This document shows positions 8,666 to 16,811 of a stretch of 34,201 nucleotides of DNA, one piece after another. Every line of letters begins with the position of its first letter. Position 1 is the stretch's first letter. The DNA is from an uncultured Eubacterium sp. (GTDB lineage: Bacteria; Bacillota; Clostridia; Lachnospirales; Lachnospiraceae): contig CANDMI010000041.1 in the NCBI GenBank assembly GCA_947385775.1, positions 1 to 34,201 on the forward strand, read 5' to 3'. The notes under the pieces were generated by a model. It saw only the letters and a program-made list of their open reading frames with translations. It had not been told where the DNA came from and ran no database searches. Both the position numbers and the translations under genes were made by a program.

Positions 8666-8980
8666 CTATACCTGCATCTGCATAATTTCACGGTAAGCCT
8701 CCAGTACCTTGTCTTTTACCGCAACGGTATACTGCAATGCCGTATTCGCCTTGCTCTGTGCGATCAAAAGGTCATGCGTATTTTCCGATTCTCCCAACGC
8801 GAACTGTATCATCGTGGACTTCGCCTGGCCTCCCAAAGCATTTGCTTCATCCACCATACCTAACGCGGACTGGAATACCGTCTCAAAATCCTCGTCCCGC
8901 TCCTGGGCGGCGATGCGAAACCGGTCCTGCGCCTGCTCAAACGCATTTTCTGAAAGCGCTGTAACGTTTGTAACTGCCAT
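8666..8980 (-). CDS. fliE: Flagellar hook-basal body protein FliE
   Basis: FliE is the periplasmic adaptor joining the MS ring to the proximal rod and is the first exported subunit. The product of about 104 residues fits the family. The conserved C-terminal half reads QFALGESENTHDLLIAQSKA followed by AVKDKVLEAYREIMQMQV, which matches FliE closely. ATG 8980 is chosen over an in-frame TTG at 8989 because AAGGGG lies 9 nt before it. Between flgC and fliF, as in Bacillus subtilis. Confidence 0.96.
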   Translation of the reverse strand: MAVTNVTALSENAFEQAQDRFRIAAQERDEDFETVFQSALGMVDEANALGGQAKSTMIQFALGESENTHDLLIAQSKANTALQYTVAVKDKVLEAYREIMQMQV

Positions 8981-9032
8981 TTTTTGCAACCCCTTTTTGT
9001 TTTATTCTATTATTGCTATTTTTATTCTATTT

Positions 9033-9482
9033 TTATTTTCCAACCTGCAAACCCGCCTGCGCCATCGCCTTGCTTGCGTCAAACGCGGTCGTGTTCGCTT
9101 CGTATGCGCGGCTTGCGTCGATCAAATCCGTCATTTCCGTTACAATGTTTACGTTTGGATAAGAAACGTATCCATTTTCATCCGCATCCGGATGGGACGG
9201 GTCGTAATCCATAATAAAATCCGTCTGCGTATCCTCGCCCACGGCGTTTACCTTTACGCCGTTTCCTATATGGCTGCCGCGCCTCCTGCTCTCCGTTAAA
9301 TACCGGTCAAATGTGTTTAACTGCTTTTCCTGAAAGTTTACAATTTTACGGCGGTAAGGCGTTCCCGCGTTCGTCGTCCTTGTCGTATTAACATTGGCAA
9401 TATTTTCCGCTATGATGTCTGCCCGAAACTGCTGCGCCGTCATGCCGGACGCGCTAATGTCAAAAGAGCGAAATAATCCCAT
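9033..9482 (-). CDS. flgC: Flagellar basal-body rod protein FlgC
   Basis: FlgC is a proximal rod subunit exported through the flagellar apparatus. The 149-residue product begins MGLFRSFDISASGMTAQQFR and contains the rod/hook signature IIAENIANVNTTRT (about residues 28-41). It ends with the conserved DLIDASRAYEANTTAFDASKA helix. Length and both terminal motifs are normal. It lies between flgB and fliE. Confidence 0.97.
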   Translation of the reverse strand: MGLFRSFDISASGMTAQQFRADIIAENIANVNTTRTTNAGTPYRRKIVNFQEKQLNTFDRYLTESRRRGSHIGNGVKVNAVGEDTQTDFIMDYDPSHPDADENGYVSYPNVNIVTEMTDLIDASRAYEANTTAFDASKAMAQAGLQVGK

Positions 9483-9529
9483 TCTCCCTCATTCCTTCCT
9501 TTCTTTACAAATCATCCTCTGTAACCAAC

Positions 9530-9931
9530 TTATTTGCCCATCGCCGTACGCATCCGCGCAAACTCCTGGGAAATGCTGTCCGTCAGCGCGGAATAACGGA
9601 TCTGTTCTGAAGCAAGCTCCACGTTTTCGGTATGGATATCCACATTATTCCCATCTAACCGGTAGGAAAACGGCTCTGCCGCCATATCGATCTGCGCCGT
9701 CGCGGTAAGATGGTCCATATGTACATTGTGGATCTTGTCATCCAGATTGCGGTTATATTTTGTATCCGTAAGCTCCATTTCCAGCAGCGTCTGGAAATCC
9801 ACGTCATAGCGCTTAAAATCCGGCGTCGTCGCGTTCGCAATGTTGTTTGCGATCGTCTCTTCCCGAAGCCAGCTTGCGTCCGCAGCTTTATCTAACACAT
9901 TGATGTAATCAAATGCTGTTGAACTTAACAT
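9530..9931 (-). CDS. flgB: Flagellar basal-body rod protein FlgB
   Basis: FlgB is a proximal rod subunit and the first gene of the flagellar operon here. The 133-residue product carries the rod signature ETIANNIANATTPDFKRYDV (about residues 24-43) and the C-terminal helix EQIRYSALTDSISQEFARMR. AAGGAGG lies 6 nt before the ATG. The upstream gap to codY holds a strong promoter, so the operon starts here rather than reading through from codY only. Confidence 0.97.
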   Translation of the reverse strand: MLSSTAFDYINVLDKAADASWLREETIANNIANATTPDFKRYDVDFQTLLEMELTDTKYNRNLDDKIHNVHMDHLTATAQIDMAAEPFSYRLDGNNVDIHTENVELASEQIRYSALTDSISQEFARMRTAMGK

Positions 9932-9996
9932 TGTTAACCTCCTTTTTTATTTTATGAACATATCAAACATCTACAGTCGATTCTAATATATACTAC

Positions 9997-10025
9997 ATTA
10001 TAGTAATTCTTAAGATTTTTGACAA
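9997..10025 (-). promoter_or_regulatory. Sigma-A promoter of the flagellar operon
   Basis: On the minus strand TTGTCA (10025-10020) is separated by exactly 17 bp from TATAAT (10002-9997), about 65 bp before the flgB start. This is nearly a perfect housekeeping promoter. Expected start of transcription is near 9990. Confidence 0.85.
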
Positions 10026-10089
10026 GCCTTTTTTTACAGTATCTTGTATTTTTTTTATGAAAAATATACTATATTTTGAATAAAAAGGA

Positions 10090-10120
10090 AAAAGGGACCC
10101 CCAGCCTGCACTAAAGGTTC
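10090..10120 (-). terminator. Possible intrinsic terminator at the end of codY
   Basis: On the minus strand AAAAGGAACC (overlapping the last codons of codY) can pair with GGTCCCTTTT across a short loop with one mismatch, followed by a T-rich stretch. It would separate codY from the flagellar operon, though the mismatch makes it weak. Confidence 0.45.
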
Positions 10121-10896
10121 CTTTTATTTTTATTTTTGATGTCGTCTAATTCTGTGAAGACAACGTCATTTACGACTTTAATATAAGTGCCTTTCATGCC
10201 AGAAGAGCGGGACTCGATCACACCCGCGCTTTCAAATTTGCGCAGCGCGTTTACGATAACGGAGCGCGTAATGCCAACCCGGTCCGCCACCTTGCTGGCC
10301 ACCAGGATGCCTTCCGTCCCGTTTAACTCTTCAAATATATGAATGATCGCTTCTAGCTCTGAAAAAGAAAGGGTGCTGATAGCGGAACGCACGATCTGCA
10401 CCTTCCTTGTCTCTTCCTCATTTTCTTCATTGACCGAGCTCATCATCTCAAGGCCCACAACCGTAGTGCCGTATTCGCATAGTATAATGTCGTCAATGTC
10501 ATATAGATCGTCCATACGGTAAACAAATAACGTTCCGAGCCTTTCTCCAGCAATATCGATCGGCGAAATGATCGCCGCGTACTTTTTTACGTTCTGCACA
10601 AACCCAAGCGTTTCTAAGTTCACATTTTCTTTGGTCGAAAGGATCCCAAGCAATCGCTCGTTTAGCAGCGCGTCGATAAATCCCCCCACCTCATCCGTAA
10701 GCATTTCACAAATCCTTGCGACCTCGTCGCAATTTCCCGTCCCAAGCACTTTACCTTTTTTACTGATAACCAGGATGTTTGAATAAAGGATATCTGACAG
10801 CACATCACAGATATCGTTGAACACCACCTTGGATGAATTATTATTATGAAGCAATTTGTTGATTTTTCTCGTCTTATCTAGTAGTTGAACACTCAT
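10111..10896 (-). CDS. codY: Global nutrient-sensing repressor CodY
   Basis: CodY binds branched-chain amino acids (and GTP in many species) and represses stationary-phase, motility, competence and quorum genes when nutrients are rich. The 261-residue product has the N-terminal GAF effector domain (begins MSVQLLDKTRKINKLL; SNILVISKKGKVLG) and the highly conserved C-terminal winged helix (VADRVGITRSVIVNALRKFE then SAGVIESRSSGMKGTYIKV). Length is that of the family. AGGAGG lies 7 nt before the ATG. It sits between topA and flgB as in Bacillus and other Clostridia. A strong CodY box occurs elsewhere in this window (32167-32181). Confidence 0.98.
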   Translation of the reverse strand: MSVQLLDKTRKINKLLHNNNSSKVVFNDICDVLSDILYSNILVISKKGKVLGTGNCDEVARICEMLTDEVGGFIDALLNERLLGILSTKENVNLETLGFVQNVKKYAAIISPIDIAGERLGTLFVYRMDDLYDIDDIILCEYGTTVVGLEMMSSVNEENEEETRKVQIVRSAISTLSFSELEAIIHIFEELNGTEGILVASKVADRVGITRSVIVNALRKFESAGVIESRSSGMKGTYIKVVNDVVFTELDDIKNKNKRNL

Positions 10897-10952
10897 GTTG
10901 CATCCTCCTCTTCATCTGCATCCTGGCGTGACTTTATTTATAGCCTTTAAGC

Positions 10953-10981
10953 ATGATAACACTTTTTATGGAATAATTCAA
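10953..10981 (-). promoter_or_regulatory. Sigma-A promoter of codY
   Basis: On the minus strand TTGAAT (10981-10976) and TATCAT (10958-10953) are 17 bp apart, about 57 bp before the codY start. A 7-bp inverted repeat (CTGCATC 10917-10923, GATGCAG 10984-10990) brackets it. Confidence 0.7.
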
Positions 10982-11033
10982 CAGATGCAGAGGGGAATAT
11001 TCTTAATTTTTTTGATACAAAACAAAAGTTTTT

Positions 11034-11069
11034 ACGCGGATTTTTTCAATCTGACATAAGAAGCCGCGT
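11034..11069 (-). terminator. Weak terminator-like hairpin after topA
   Basis: ACGCGG and CCGCGT can pair across a 24-nt loop just after the topA stop on the minus strand, followed by AAAAACTTTTG. The large loop and interrupted T run make this a weak call. Confidence 0.3.
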
Positions 11070-11073
11070 CTTT

Positions 11074-13173
11074 TCAGCCCGCGGCCTCCTCTCCCGCTTC
11101 CTTTTCGCACAGATACCCGCACTGTTTATCCGCGCAGACAAGCTTGCTTCCTTTTTCCACCATATATCCCCCGCACTTCGGGCATTTTTTCTCGGACGGC
11201 TTCTGCCAGGACATAAAATCGCATTCCGGGCCATCCTCGCAACCGTAAAAACGCCTGCCTTTTTTTGTCTTTCGTATCACAACGTCCTTGCCGCATTTTG
11301 GGCATGCCACCCCGATCTTTTCCAGATAAGGCTTGGTGTTGCGGCAGTCCGGAAAGCCCGGACATGCCAAAAACCTGCCGTGCGGGCCGTATTTTACGAC
11401 CATGTTGCGGCCGCATTCCTCGCAGACCACATCGGACACCTCTTCTGCGATCTGCACCTTTTCCAGGTTATCTTCCGCATGCTTTACCGCTTCCTCCAAA
11501 TCCGGGTAAAAGTTGCTTACGAGCACTTTCCAGTTTACGCTGCCTTCTTCCACGTCATCAAGCAGCATTTCCATGTTTGCCGTAAACTTTTCATCTACGA
11601 TGGTCGTAAACGCCTCTTTCATGATCGTGTTCACAGCCTCGCCAAGCTCTGTCATATATAAATTTTTATTTTCCTTTAAAACATAGTGGCGCGCCAGCAA
11701 TGTGGTGATCGTCGGCGCATAGGTGCTCGGCCTGCCAATCCCAAGCTCCTCCATGGTCTTTACAAGGGAAGCTTCGGTATAGTGCGCCGCAGGCTGGGTA
11801 AAATGCTGCGTGCCGCAAGCGTCAGAAAGCTTAAGCTTCGTATTTTTATCAATGGATTTTAAAAACGCGTTGTCCTCCCCTTTTTCGTCCTCCTCGCTCA
11901 TGTAAACAGATAAAAAGCCGTCAAACGCGATGCGGGACGCGGATACGGTAAACACATACTGCCCAGCCGCGATCTTTACGCTTGCCGTTTCATATTTCGC
12001 CGCGCTCATGCGGCTTGCCGTAAACCGCTTCCAGATCAGCTGATACAGCCTGAACTGGTCTCTTGACAGAGATTCCTTCGCCTCTGTGGGAGTAAGCGCG
12101 ATATTCGTCGGGCGTATCGCTTCATGAGCGTCTTGTATCCTGCCGGATTTTTTGCCCGGGGCCGCGGAGCTTTGCGCATACTCGCTTCCATATTTTTCTA
12201 AAATGTACTCCCGCGCCTGCGCCTGCGCTTCCTGGGAAACGCGCACAGAATCCGTTCTTAAATATGTGATAATGCCGATCACGCCCGATCCTTTTATGTC
12301 AACGCCTTCGTATAACTGCTGGGCGATGCGCATGGTCTTTTGCGTGGAAAAGTTCAGCGTTTTTGCCGCCTCCTGCTGCAAAGTGCTTGTAGTAAAAGGG
12401 TTTGGGGCTTTTTTTACGCGCTCGCTTTTTTTTACCTCATACACCTCGCAGCCTGACGCTTTGACCTCGTCTATGATCTGATTCGCCTGCTGCTCGTTTT
12501 CGATTTTTATGCGGGACTCTTTTGTCCCGTAAAACTTCGCCTCCAGTTTTTTTCTTGCGCCTGAAACCTGGAACTTCGCTTCCACCGTCCAGTATTCCTC
12601 CGGGATAAACGCGCTGATCTCGTTCTCACGGTCAGCGATGATGCGCAGCGCCGCGGACTGCACGCGCCCGGCGCTTAACCCTCTTTTTACCTTTTCCCAA
12701 AGGACAGGGCTTATCGTATAGCCCACCATACGGTCTAACACGCGCCTGGCCTGCTGGGCGTTTACCAGGTTCATGTCAATCTGCCTTGGCTCTTTTAAGG
12801 AAGCTTTCACGGCGTTTTTCGTAATCTCGTTAAAGCTTATGCGGCAGACCTTTTTTCCGTCCGCCTGATCCTCCAGCTTCAGCGCCTGGAGCAGATGCCA
12901 AGAAATCGCCTCTCCTTCTCGATCCGGGTCAGTCGCGAGGTAAATCTTATCCGCTTTTTTGACTTCCTTTCGAAGCTTCGCTAAAATCTCCCCTTTCCCA
13001 CGGATCGTGATATATTTTGGTTCAAAGTCATTTTCAAAATCAATTCCCATCCGGCTTTTCGGCAAATCCCTGACATGCCCATTGGATGCCGTCACCTCAT
13101 AGTTTTTGCCTAAAAATTTCTTAATCGTTTTTACCTTCGCAGGCGATTCCACAATTACCAGATATTTAGCCAT
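11074..13173 (-). CDS. topA: DNA topoisomerase I (type IA)
   Basis: Relaxes negatively supercoiled DNA through a transient 5'-phosphotyrosine. The 699-residue product has the Toprim domain (LVIVESPAKVKTI at the start; TDPDREGEAISWHL at 81-94) and the catalytic tyrosine at residue 304 in GIITYLRTDSVRVS. C-terminal zinc-ribbon modules carry CxxC pairs (CEECGRNM, CPGFPDC, CPKCGKD, CPKCGGY, and a final CADKQCGYLC). Length is normal for Firmicutes TopA. It lies 27 bp after dprA in the conserved dprA-topA pair. Confidence 0.98.
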   Translation of the reverse strand: MAKYLVIVESPAKVKTIKKFLGKNYEVTASNGHVRDLPKSRMGIDFENDFEPKYITIRGKGEILAKLRKEVKKADKIYLATDPDREGEAISWHLLQALKLEDQADGKKVCRISFNEITKNAVKASLKEPRQIDMNLVNAQQARRVLDRMVGYTISPVLWEKVKRGLSAGRVQSAALRIIADRENEISAFIPEEYWTVEAKFQVSGARKKLEAKFYGTKESRIKIENEQQANQIIDEVKASGCEVYEVKKSERVKKAPNPFTTSTLQQEAAKTLNFSTQKTMRIAQQLYEGVDIKGSGVIGIITYLRTDSVRVSQEAQAQAREYILEKYGSEYAQSSAAPGKKSGRIQDAHEAIRPTNIALTPTEAKESLSRDQFRLYQLIWKRFTASRMSAAKYETASVKIAAGQYVFTVSASRIAFDGFLSVYMSEEDEKGEDNAFLKSIDKNTKLKLSDACGTQHFTQPAAHYTEASLVKTMEELGIGRPSTYAPTITTLLARHYVLKENKNLYMTELGEAVNTIMKEAFTTIVDEKFTANMEMLLDDVEEGSVNWKVLVSNFYPDLEEAVKHAEDNLEKVQIAEEVSDVVCEECGRNMVVKYGPHGRFLACPGFPDCRNTKPYLEKIGVACPKCGKDVVIRKTKKGRRFYGCEDGPECDFMSWQKPSEKKCPKCGGYMVEKGSKLVCADKQCGYLCEKEAGEEAAG

Positions 13174-13200
13174 GACCCTATCTACTCCTTAACCTTATCG

Positions 13201-14307
13201 TCATTCCATACAAACTTTATAATAATTCTTATAAATCTCCTCAACCTGGCCTTTTTGCTGCAAAGAAGCTAAAATTTTGCTCGCCGCCTGGACGCTTAAT
13301 CCGGTTTTTTCCAAAATTTCTTCGAAGCCCGACGGCAAAAGACCAAGACAACCATACACCATCAGTTCGTCTTTTTCAAGAGGTAATTTTTTTGATTTTG
13401 GATTTTCTTTGCGCCGAGAGGCGTTTAACGGCAGCAAAGAAAGTTCTTCCAAAAGATCTTCCACCGATAAGATCACGCCGGCTCCCTGGGAGATCAGCCG
13501 GTTGCATCCCGCGCTTAACGAATCCGTAACCCTCCCCGGAAGCGCGTAGACATCCTTGCCCTGGTCTATCGCAAAATCCGCTGTGATCAGCGCCCCGCTT
13601 TTTTTCTTCGCCTCTATGACTAACACCACATCAGACAGCGCGCTGATTATGCGGTTCCTCCTTGGAAAGTTCCATGGCGCGGGCTTTGTGCCCGGCGGAT
13701 ATTCTGACAATACGCCGCCCTTTTTCAAAATCTCATAATACAACTGCTTATGGTCGTTGGGATAGCAGACATCCACGCCGCATCCAAGCGCCGCGAAAGT
13801 TTCCCCGCCGCCAAGCAAAGCTCCTCTGTGTCCCGCGGCATCGATCCCCCTTGCCAGCCCGCTTATCACAGCCACGTCTCTTGCGGCCAATTCCCGCGCA
13901 ATCTCCTTTGCCATTTCCCTTCCATATTCCGAGCACATCCTCGCGCCGACGATCGAAACGCACATCCCAAAAGAAGGCAGCCTGCCGCGGTAAAAAATCC
14001 CATACGGCGCGTCCAAAACGCTCCGTAGCTTTGCCGGATACGCGTCGTCCTCTTTGCATATAAAAGAAATCTTTGCCCGCAAAAGCCGCTCCCACTCCCG
14101 GTCTAAATCCCATGTTTTTTTTAACGACAAAAGCTTTTGGGCCGCATCCTTTCCAAGCCCTGCCGCCGCAAGCTGCTTTTCTGTCAGCCTGTAAGCCTCC
14201 TTTGCGCATTTGCAAACGCGAAACAGCTGTTTTTGCGCGCCCTGGGCAACCCCTGCGCTGCAAAGCCAATAAGCGTATTTTCCCGTATCCAATTCATGCT
14301 CCGCCAC
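13201..14307 (-). CDS. dprA: DNA-processing protein DprA (Smf)
   Basis: DprA protects incoming single-stranded DNA and loads RecA during natural transformation. The 368-residue product has the Rossmann-like core with SIVGARMCSEYGREMA, VISGLARGIDAAGHRGAL and CGVDVCYPNDH, then FPRRNRIISALSDVVLVIEA. A C-terminal winged-helix region (about 300-368) follows. The likely start is GTG at 14307, only 6 nt after the comM stop, with GAGGG in the comM 3' end serving as SD. It is followed by topA. The presence of both dprA and comM fits a transformation function, but no uptake genes are in view. Confidence 0.96.
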   Translation of the reverse strand: MAEHELDTGKYAYWLCSAGVAQGAQKQLFRVCKCAKEAYRLTEKQLAAAGLGKDAAQKLLSLKKTWDLDREWERLLRAKISFICKEDDAYPAKLRSVLDAPYGIFYRGRLPSFGMCVSIVGARMCSEYGREMAKEIARELAARDVAVISGLARGIDAAGHRGALLGGGETFAALGCGVDVCYPNDHKQLYYEILKKGGVLSEYPPGTKPAPWNFPRRNRIISALSDVVLVIEAKKKSGALITADFAIDQGKDVYALPGRVTDSLSAGCNRLISQGAGVILSVEDLLEELSLLPLNASRRKENPKSKKLPLEKDELMVYGCLGLLPSGFEEILEKTGLSVQAASKILASLQQKGQVEEIYKNYYKVCME

Positions 14308-14313
14308 TAACCC

Positions 14314-15858
14314 TCACCACCTCTCCAGATATTTTTTATCAAAGCTACGGTAACAGACCGCTTCGGATATATGCTCTAGCTTTACGCTGTCACACCCTTC
14401 CAAATCGGCGATCGTTCTGGAAACCCGTAAGATCTTATGATACGAGCGGGCGGTCAGATACGTTTTTTTATAAACCTGCTCTAAAAATTTTTCCTCTTTT
14501 TGCGTAATGCCGCAGATTTCCTTTAATCGTTCCGCCGGAATCTTGCTGTTAAATAAAATCCCACTTCCCAAAAAACGCTCCTTTTGCGCCCGCCATGCCC
14601 TGCCGATCCTTTCACGGATTTTTTCAGAGCTTTCATTTTCCATCTTTGCGGTCAACTCCTGATAGGTCAGCTGGGAGGCTTCCACGCAAATGTCGATCCG
14701 GTCTAATAAAGGCTGGCTGATCTTTCCGATATAGCGATCAATGGCGCTTTGGGTGCAATGGCACCGGTTCATGTCTGGATACGCGCCGCACGGACATGGG
14801 TTCATGGCGGCTACCAGCATAAAATTCGCCGGATAGCTGCAACTGCCCTGGAGCCTGGATAAACGCACTTCCTTTTCTTCCATGGGCTGTCGCAAAAGCT
14901 CCAGCGTGGATTTTTGAAATTCCGCTAATTCATCCAAAAACAGCACCCCATTATGCGCCAGCGTGACCTCCCCCGGCTTTGGCTTTAATCCGCCTCCCAC
15001 AAGCCCCTGGGGAGTCACCGTATGGTGCGGGCTGCGAAAGGGCCTTTCATCCACGCTGCATCCCTGCTGCATCAACATCCCGTTGACGCTGTATATCTTT
15101 GCAAGTTCCAGCCGCTCCTGATCGCACATGGGCGGAAGGATCGTTGGGATTCTCCTTGCGATCATCGTCTTTCCAGCTCCCGGCGGCCCGATCATCAAAA
15201 GGTCGTGCATCCCCGCCGCCGCAACCTCGCTGGCCCGCCGCACAAGCCGCTGGCCGTTTATCTGGGAAAAGTCCACCGACTCATTGCTTTTTACGTTATT
15301 TAAGTTACTTAAGGGCGCGTCTTTTTTTGGAACGCAGCAAAAAATCCTCCCTTCATTCAAATACGTGACTACATCTTTTAGATTTTTAACCGGCACGATC
15401 TGGACATCCTGAATAAATTCCGCTTCTTTTAAATTGCCATAAGGCGCCATACAATGCGTAAACCCATGCCCGCCCGCATCCGCCACGATCGGAAGCGCTC
15501 CTTCTATCGGCGCCACCATGCCGCTTAACCCGATCTCCCCTATGACCAAAAGCTTTGAAAGCCGCTCCTTTTTTACGACGCCAAGCGCCGCAAGGACAGC
15601 GACCGCCACAGGCAGATCAAAGGCGGAGCCGGTCTTTTTGATATTCGCCGGAGACAGATTCACCGTAATGCGCTTTGCCGGGATCGCATAGCCAAAATTG
15701 CGCAGCGCCGCGCGCACGCGCTCCCTTGCCTCCTTTACCTCCGCCGCCAAAAAGCCAACCATTTCAAACATCGGCATGCCATCACTGACATCCGCCTCCA
15801 CCTGCACCGGCTCGCTGTTGATCCCGCGGATAATGGCTGTTGATACGATACTATACAT
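14314..15858 (-). CDS. comM: YifB/ComM family Mg-chelatase-like AAA+ ATPase
   Basis: ComM is a hexameric helicase that promotes branch migration during integration of transformed DNA. Counting from the chosen start (514 residues), an N-terminal ChlI/Lon-protease-like domain (GMPMFEMVGFLAAEVKEARE, then FDLPVAVAVLAALGVV) precedes the AAA+ core. Walker A is GPPGAGKTMIARR, Walker B is GVLFLDELAEF, and a Cys-rich PCPCGAYPDMNRCHC insert follows. The ORF extends further upstream, but ATG 15858 (MYSIVSTAII) is chosen because GGGGGG lies 5 nt before it and the family starts this way. Upstream in the same direction is sigK; downstream, dprA. Confidence 0.95.
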   Translation of the reverse strand: MYSIVSTAIIRGINSEPVQVEADVSDGMPMFEMVGFLAAEVKEARERVRAALRNFGYAIPAKRITVNLSPANIKKTGSAFDLPVAVAVLAALGVVKKERLSKLLVIGEIGLSGMVAPIEGALPIVADAGGHGFTHCMAPYGNLKEAEFIQDVQIVPVKNLKDVVTYLNEGRIFCCVPKKDAPLSNLNNVKSNESVDFSQINGQRLVRRASEVAAAGMHDLLMIGPPGAGKTMIARRIPTILPPMCDQERLELAKIYSVNGMLMQQGCSVDERPFRSPHHTVTPQGLVGGGLKPKPGEVTLAHNGVLFLDELAEFQKSTLELLRQPMEEKEVRLSRLQGSCSYPANFMLVAAMNPCPCGAYPDMNRCHCTQSAIDRYIGKISQPLLDRIDICVEASQLTYQELTAKMENESSEKIRERIGRAWRAQKERFLGSGILFNSKIPAERLKEICGITQKEEKFLEQVYKKTYLTARSYHKILRVSRTIADLEGCDSVKLEHISEAVCYRSFDKKYLERW

Positions 15859-15867
15859 AAAATCCCC

Positions 15868-15888
15868 CCTGTATGCATGTAATACAGG
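15868..15888 (-). promoter_or_regulatory. Inverted repeat abutting the comM ribosome binding site
   Basis: CCTGTAT and ATACAGG (perfect 7-bp arms, 7-nt loop) lie directly before the G-run used as comM SD, so a hairpin in the leader would cover part of the SD. Seen in sequence; any regulatory role is inferred. Confidence 0.5.
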
Positions 15889-16030
15889 AAACGGAATTGG
15901 ACAATGGATTGTGAGATCATAGATTTTATAAAAGAAATAAAGCTGCGAAAAAAAATATTCAAAAGATATAAAAGATACTTCGTTAATCAAAATACAAAAA
16001 GATAAGTTTATTATAACATACGATCTTTGT

Positions 16031-16065
16031 TTTTAAAAGGGGGAATTTGAAATTATCAATCCCCC
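16031..16065 (-). terminator. Intrinsic terminator of sigK
   Basis: On the minus strand GGGGGATT pairs with AATTCCCCC (one bulge, about 10-nt loop) followed by TTTT, 27 bp after the sigK stop. The rest of the 233-bp gap before comM is AT-rich and may hold the comM promoter, but no clear -35/-10 pair was found. Confidence 0.75.
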
Positions 16066-16091
16066 GTTTTCACCTGCACGAGCCACACGCC

Positions 16092-16718
16092 TTAAAAACA
16101 CTCCAAACAGGCGCGCATCTTTTCCAGCGCGCGTTTTTCAATCCGGCTGACATACGACCTGGATATGCCGAGCCTGCCTGCGATCTGCTTTTGCGTCACC
16201 GGCTGGTCGTCTAAAAGCCCATATCGCAAAATGATGATCTCGCGCTCTCTGTCGCTTAATATTTTGGGCAGCAGCTTTTGCAGCTGACCGATTTTGCTGT
16301 TTTTATCCATACGTTCAATGACATCTGGTTCATCGCTTTCAATAATGTCCATAAAATTAATCTGATTGCCCTCTTTATCCGTCCCGATCGGCTCATAGAT
16401 CGACACTTCCCTTGCGGACTTCCTGCGGTTTCTAAGATGCATCAAAAGCTCATTGTCAATACATCTTGCGGCATATGTTGACAATCTGGAGCCTTTTTGC
16501 GGCTGGAAAGTCATAACCGCCTTTATTAACCCGATCGTGCCGATCGAGATCATCTCCTCCATGTCCTCTTCCGTATTCTGGTATTTTTTTGCAATGTGGG
16601 CTACCAGCCGCATATTGTGTATGATCAGCGTATTCCTGGCCTCAAGGCTTCCTCCCTGCATCTGCTGTAACACTTTTTTCTCCTCCTGTACACTCAGTGG
16701 TGGTAAAAAAGTCTGCAA
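16092..16718 (-). CDS. sigK: Late mother-cell sporulation sigma factor SigK, without pro-sequence
   Basis: Directs late mother-cell transcription (coat, spore maturation). About 208 residues. Region 2 reads LIIHNMRLVAHIAKKYQNT, ISIGTIGLIKAV and LSTYAARCIDNELLMHLR; region 4 ends with the helix-turn-helix GISRSYVSRIEKRALEKM. All are close to Bacillus SigK. The frame is uninterrupted, so there is no skin-type element. A stop codon lies in frame only 5 codons upstream of a GTG at 16727, so no hydrophobic pro-sequence can exist. TTG at 16718 (MQTFLPPLS) has GAGGTG 6 nt before it and is the preferred start. A sigma-E-like promoter precedes it. SigG is less likely, given the N-terminus and region 2. 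Confidence 0.93.
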   Translation of the reverse strand: MQTFLPPLSVQEEKKVLQQMQGGSLEARNTLIIHNMRLVAHIAKKYQNTEEDMEEMISIGTIGLIKAVMTFQPQKGSRLSTYAARCIDNELLMHLRNRRKSAREVSIYEPIGTDKEGNQINFMDIIESDEPDVIERMDKNSKIGQLQKLLPKILSDREREIIILRYGLLDDQPVTQKQIAGRLGISRSYVSRIEKRALEKMRACLECF

Positions 16719-16746
16719 ACCCCACACCTCAAAGCCACTTTCTTAC

Positions 16747-16775
16747 ATTGTATGTGGGCGGACGCTTCCTTGTGC
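16747..16775 (-). promoter_or_regulatory. Sigma-E (or sigma-K) type sporulation promoter of sigK
   Basis: On the minus strand CATACAAT (16754-16747) exactly matches the sigma-E -10 consensus. GCACAAG (16775-16769) lies 14 bp upstream and partly matches the sigma-E -35. The predicted start near 16740 leaves a leader of about 22 nt. CATA-N3-T also fits sigma-K autoregulation. Confidence 0.7.
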
Positions 16776-16811
16776 CTTTCCAATTTTTGAAATCCAAACA
16801 AATCTGGGAAA

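Noticed and set aside
13748-14269. 173-codon minus-strand ORF overlapping dprA
   Set aside because: Arg/Gly-rich alternate frame of dprA; no family resemblance.
16092-16718. sigK interrupted by a skin-like element
   Set aside because: The reading frame covers regions 2 to 4 without a break.
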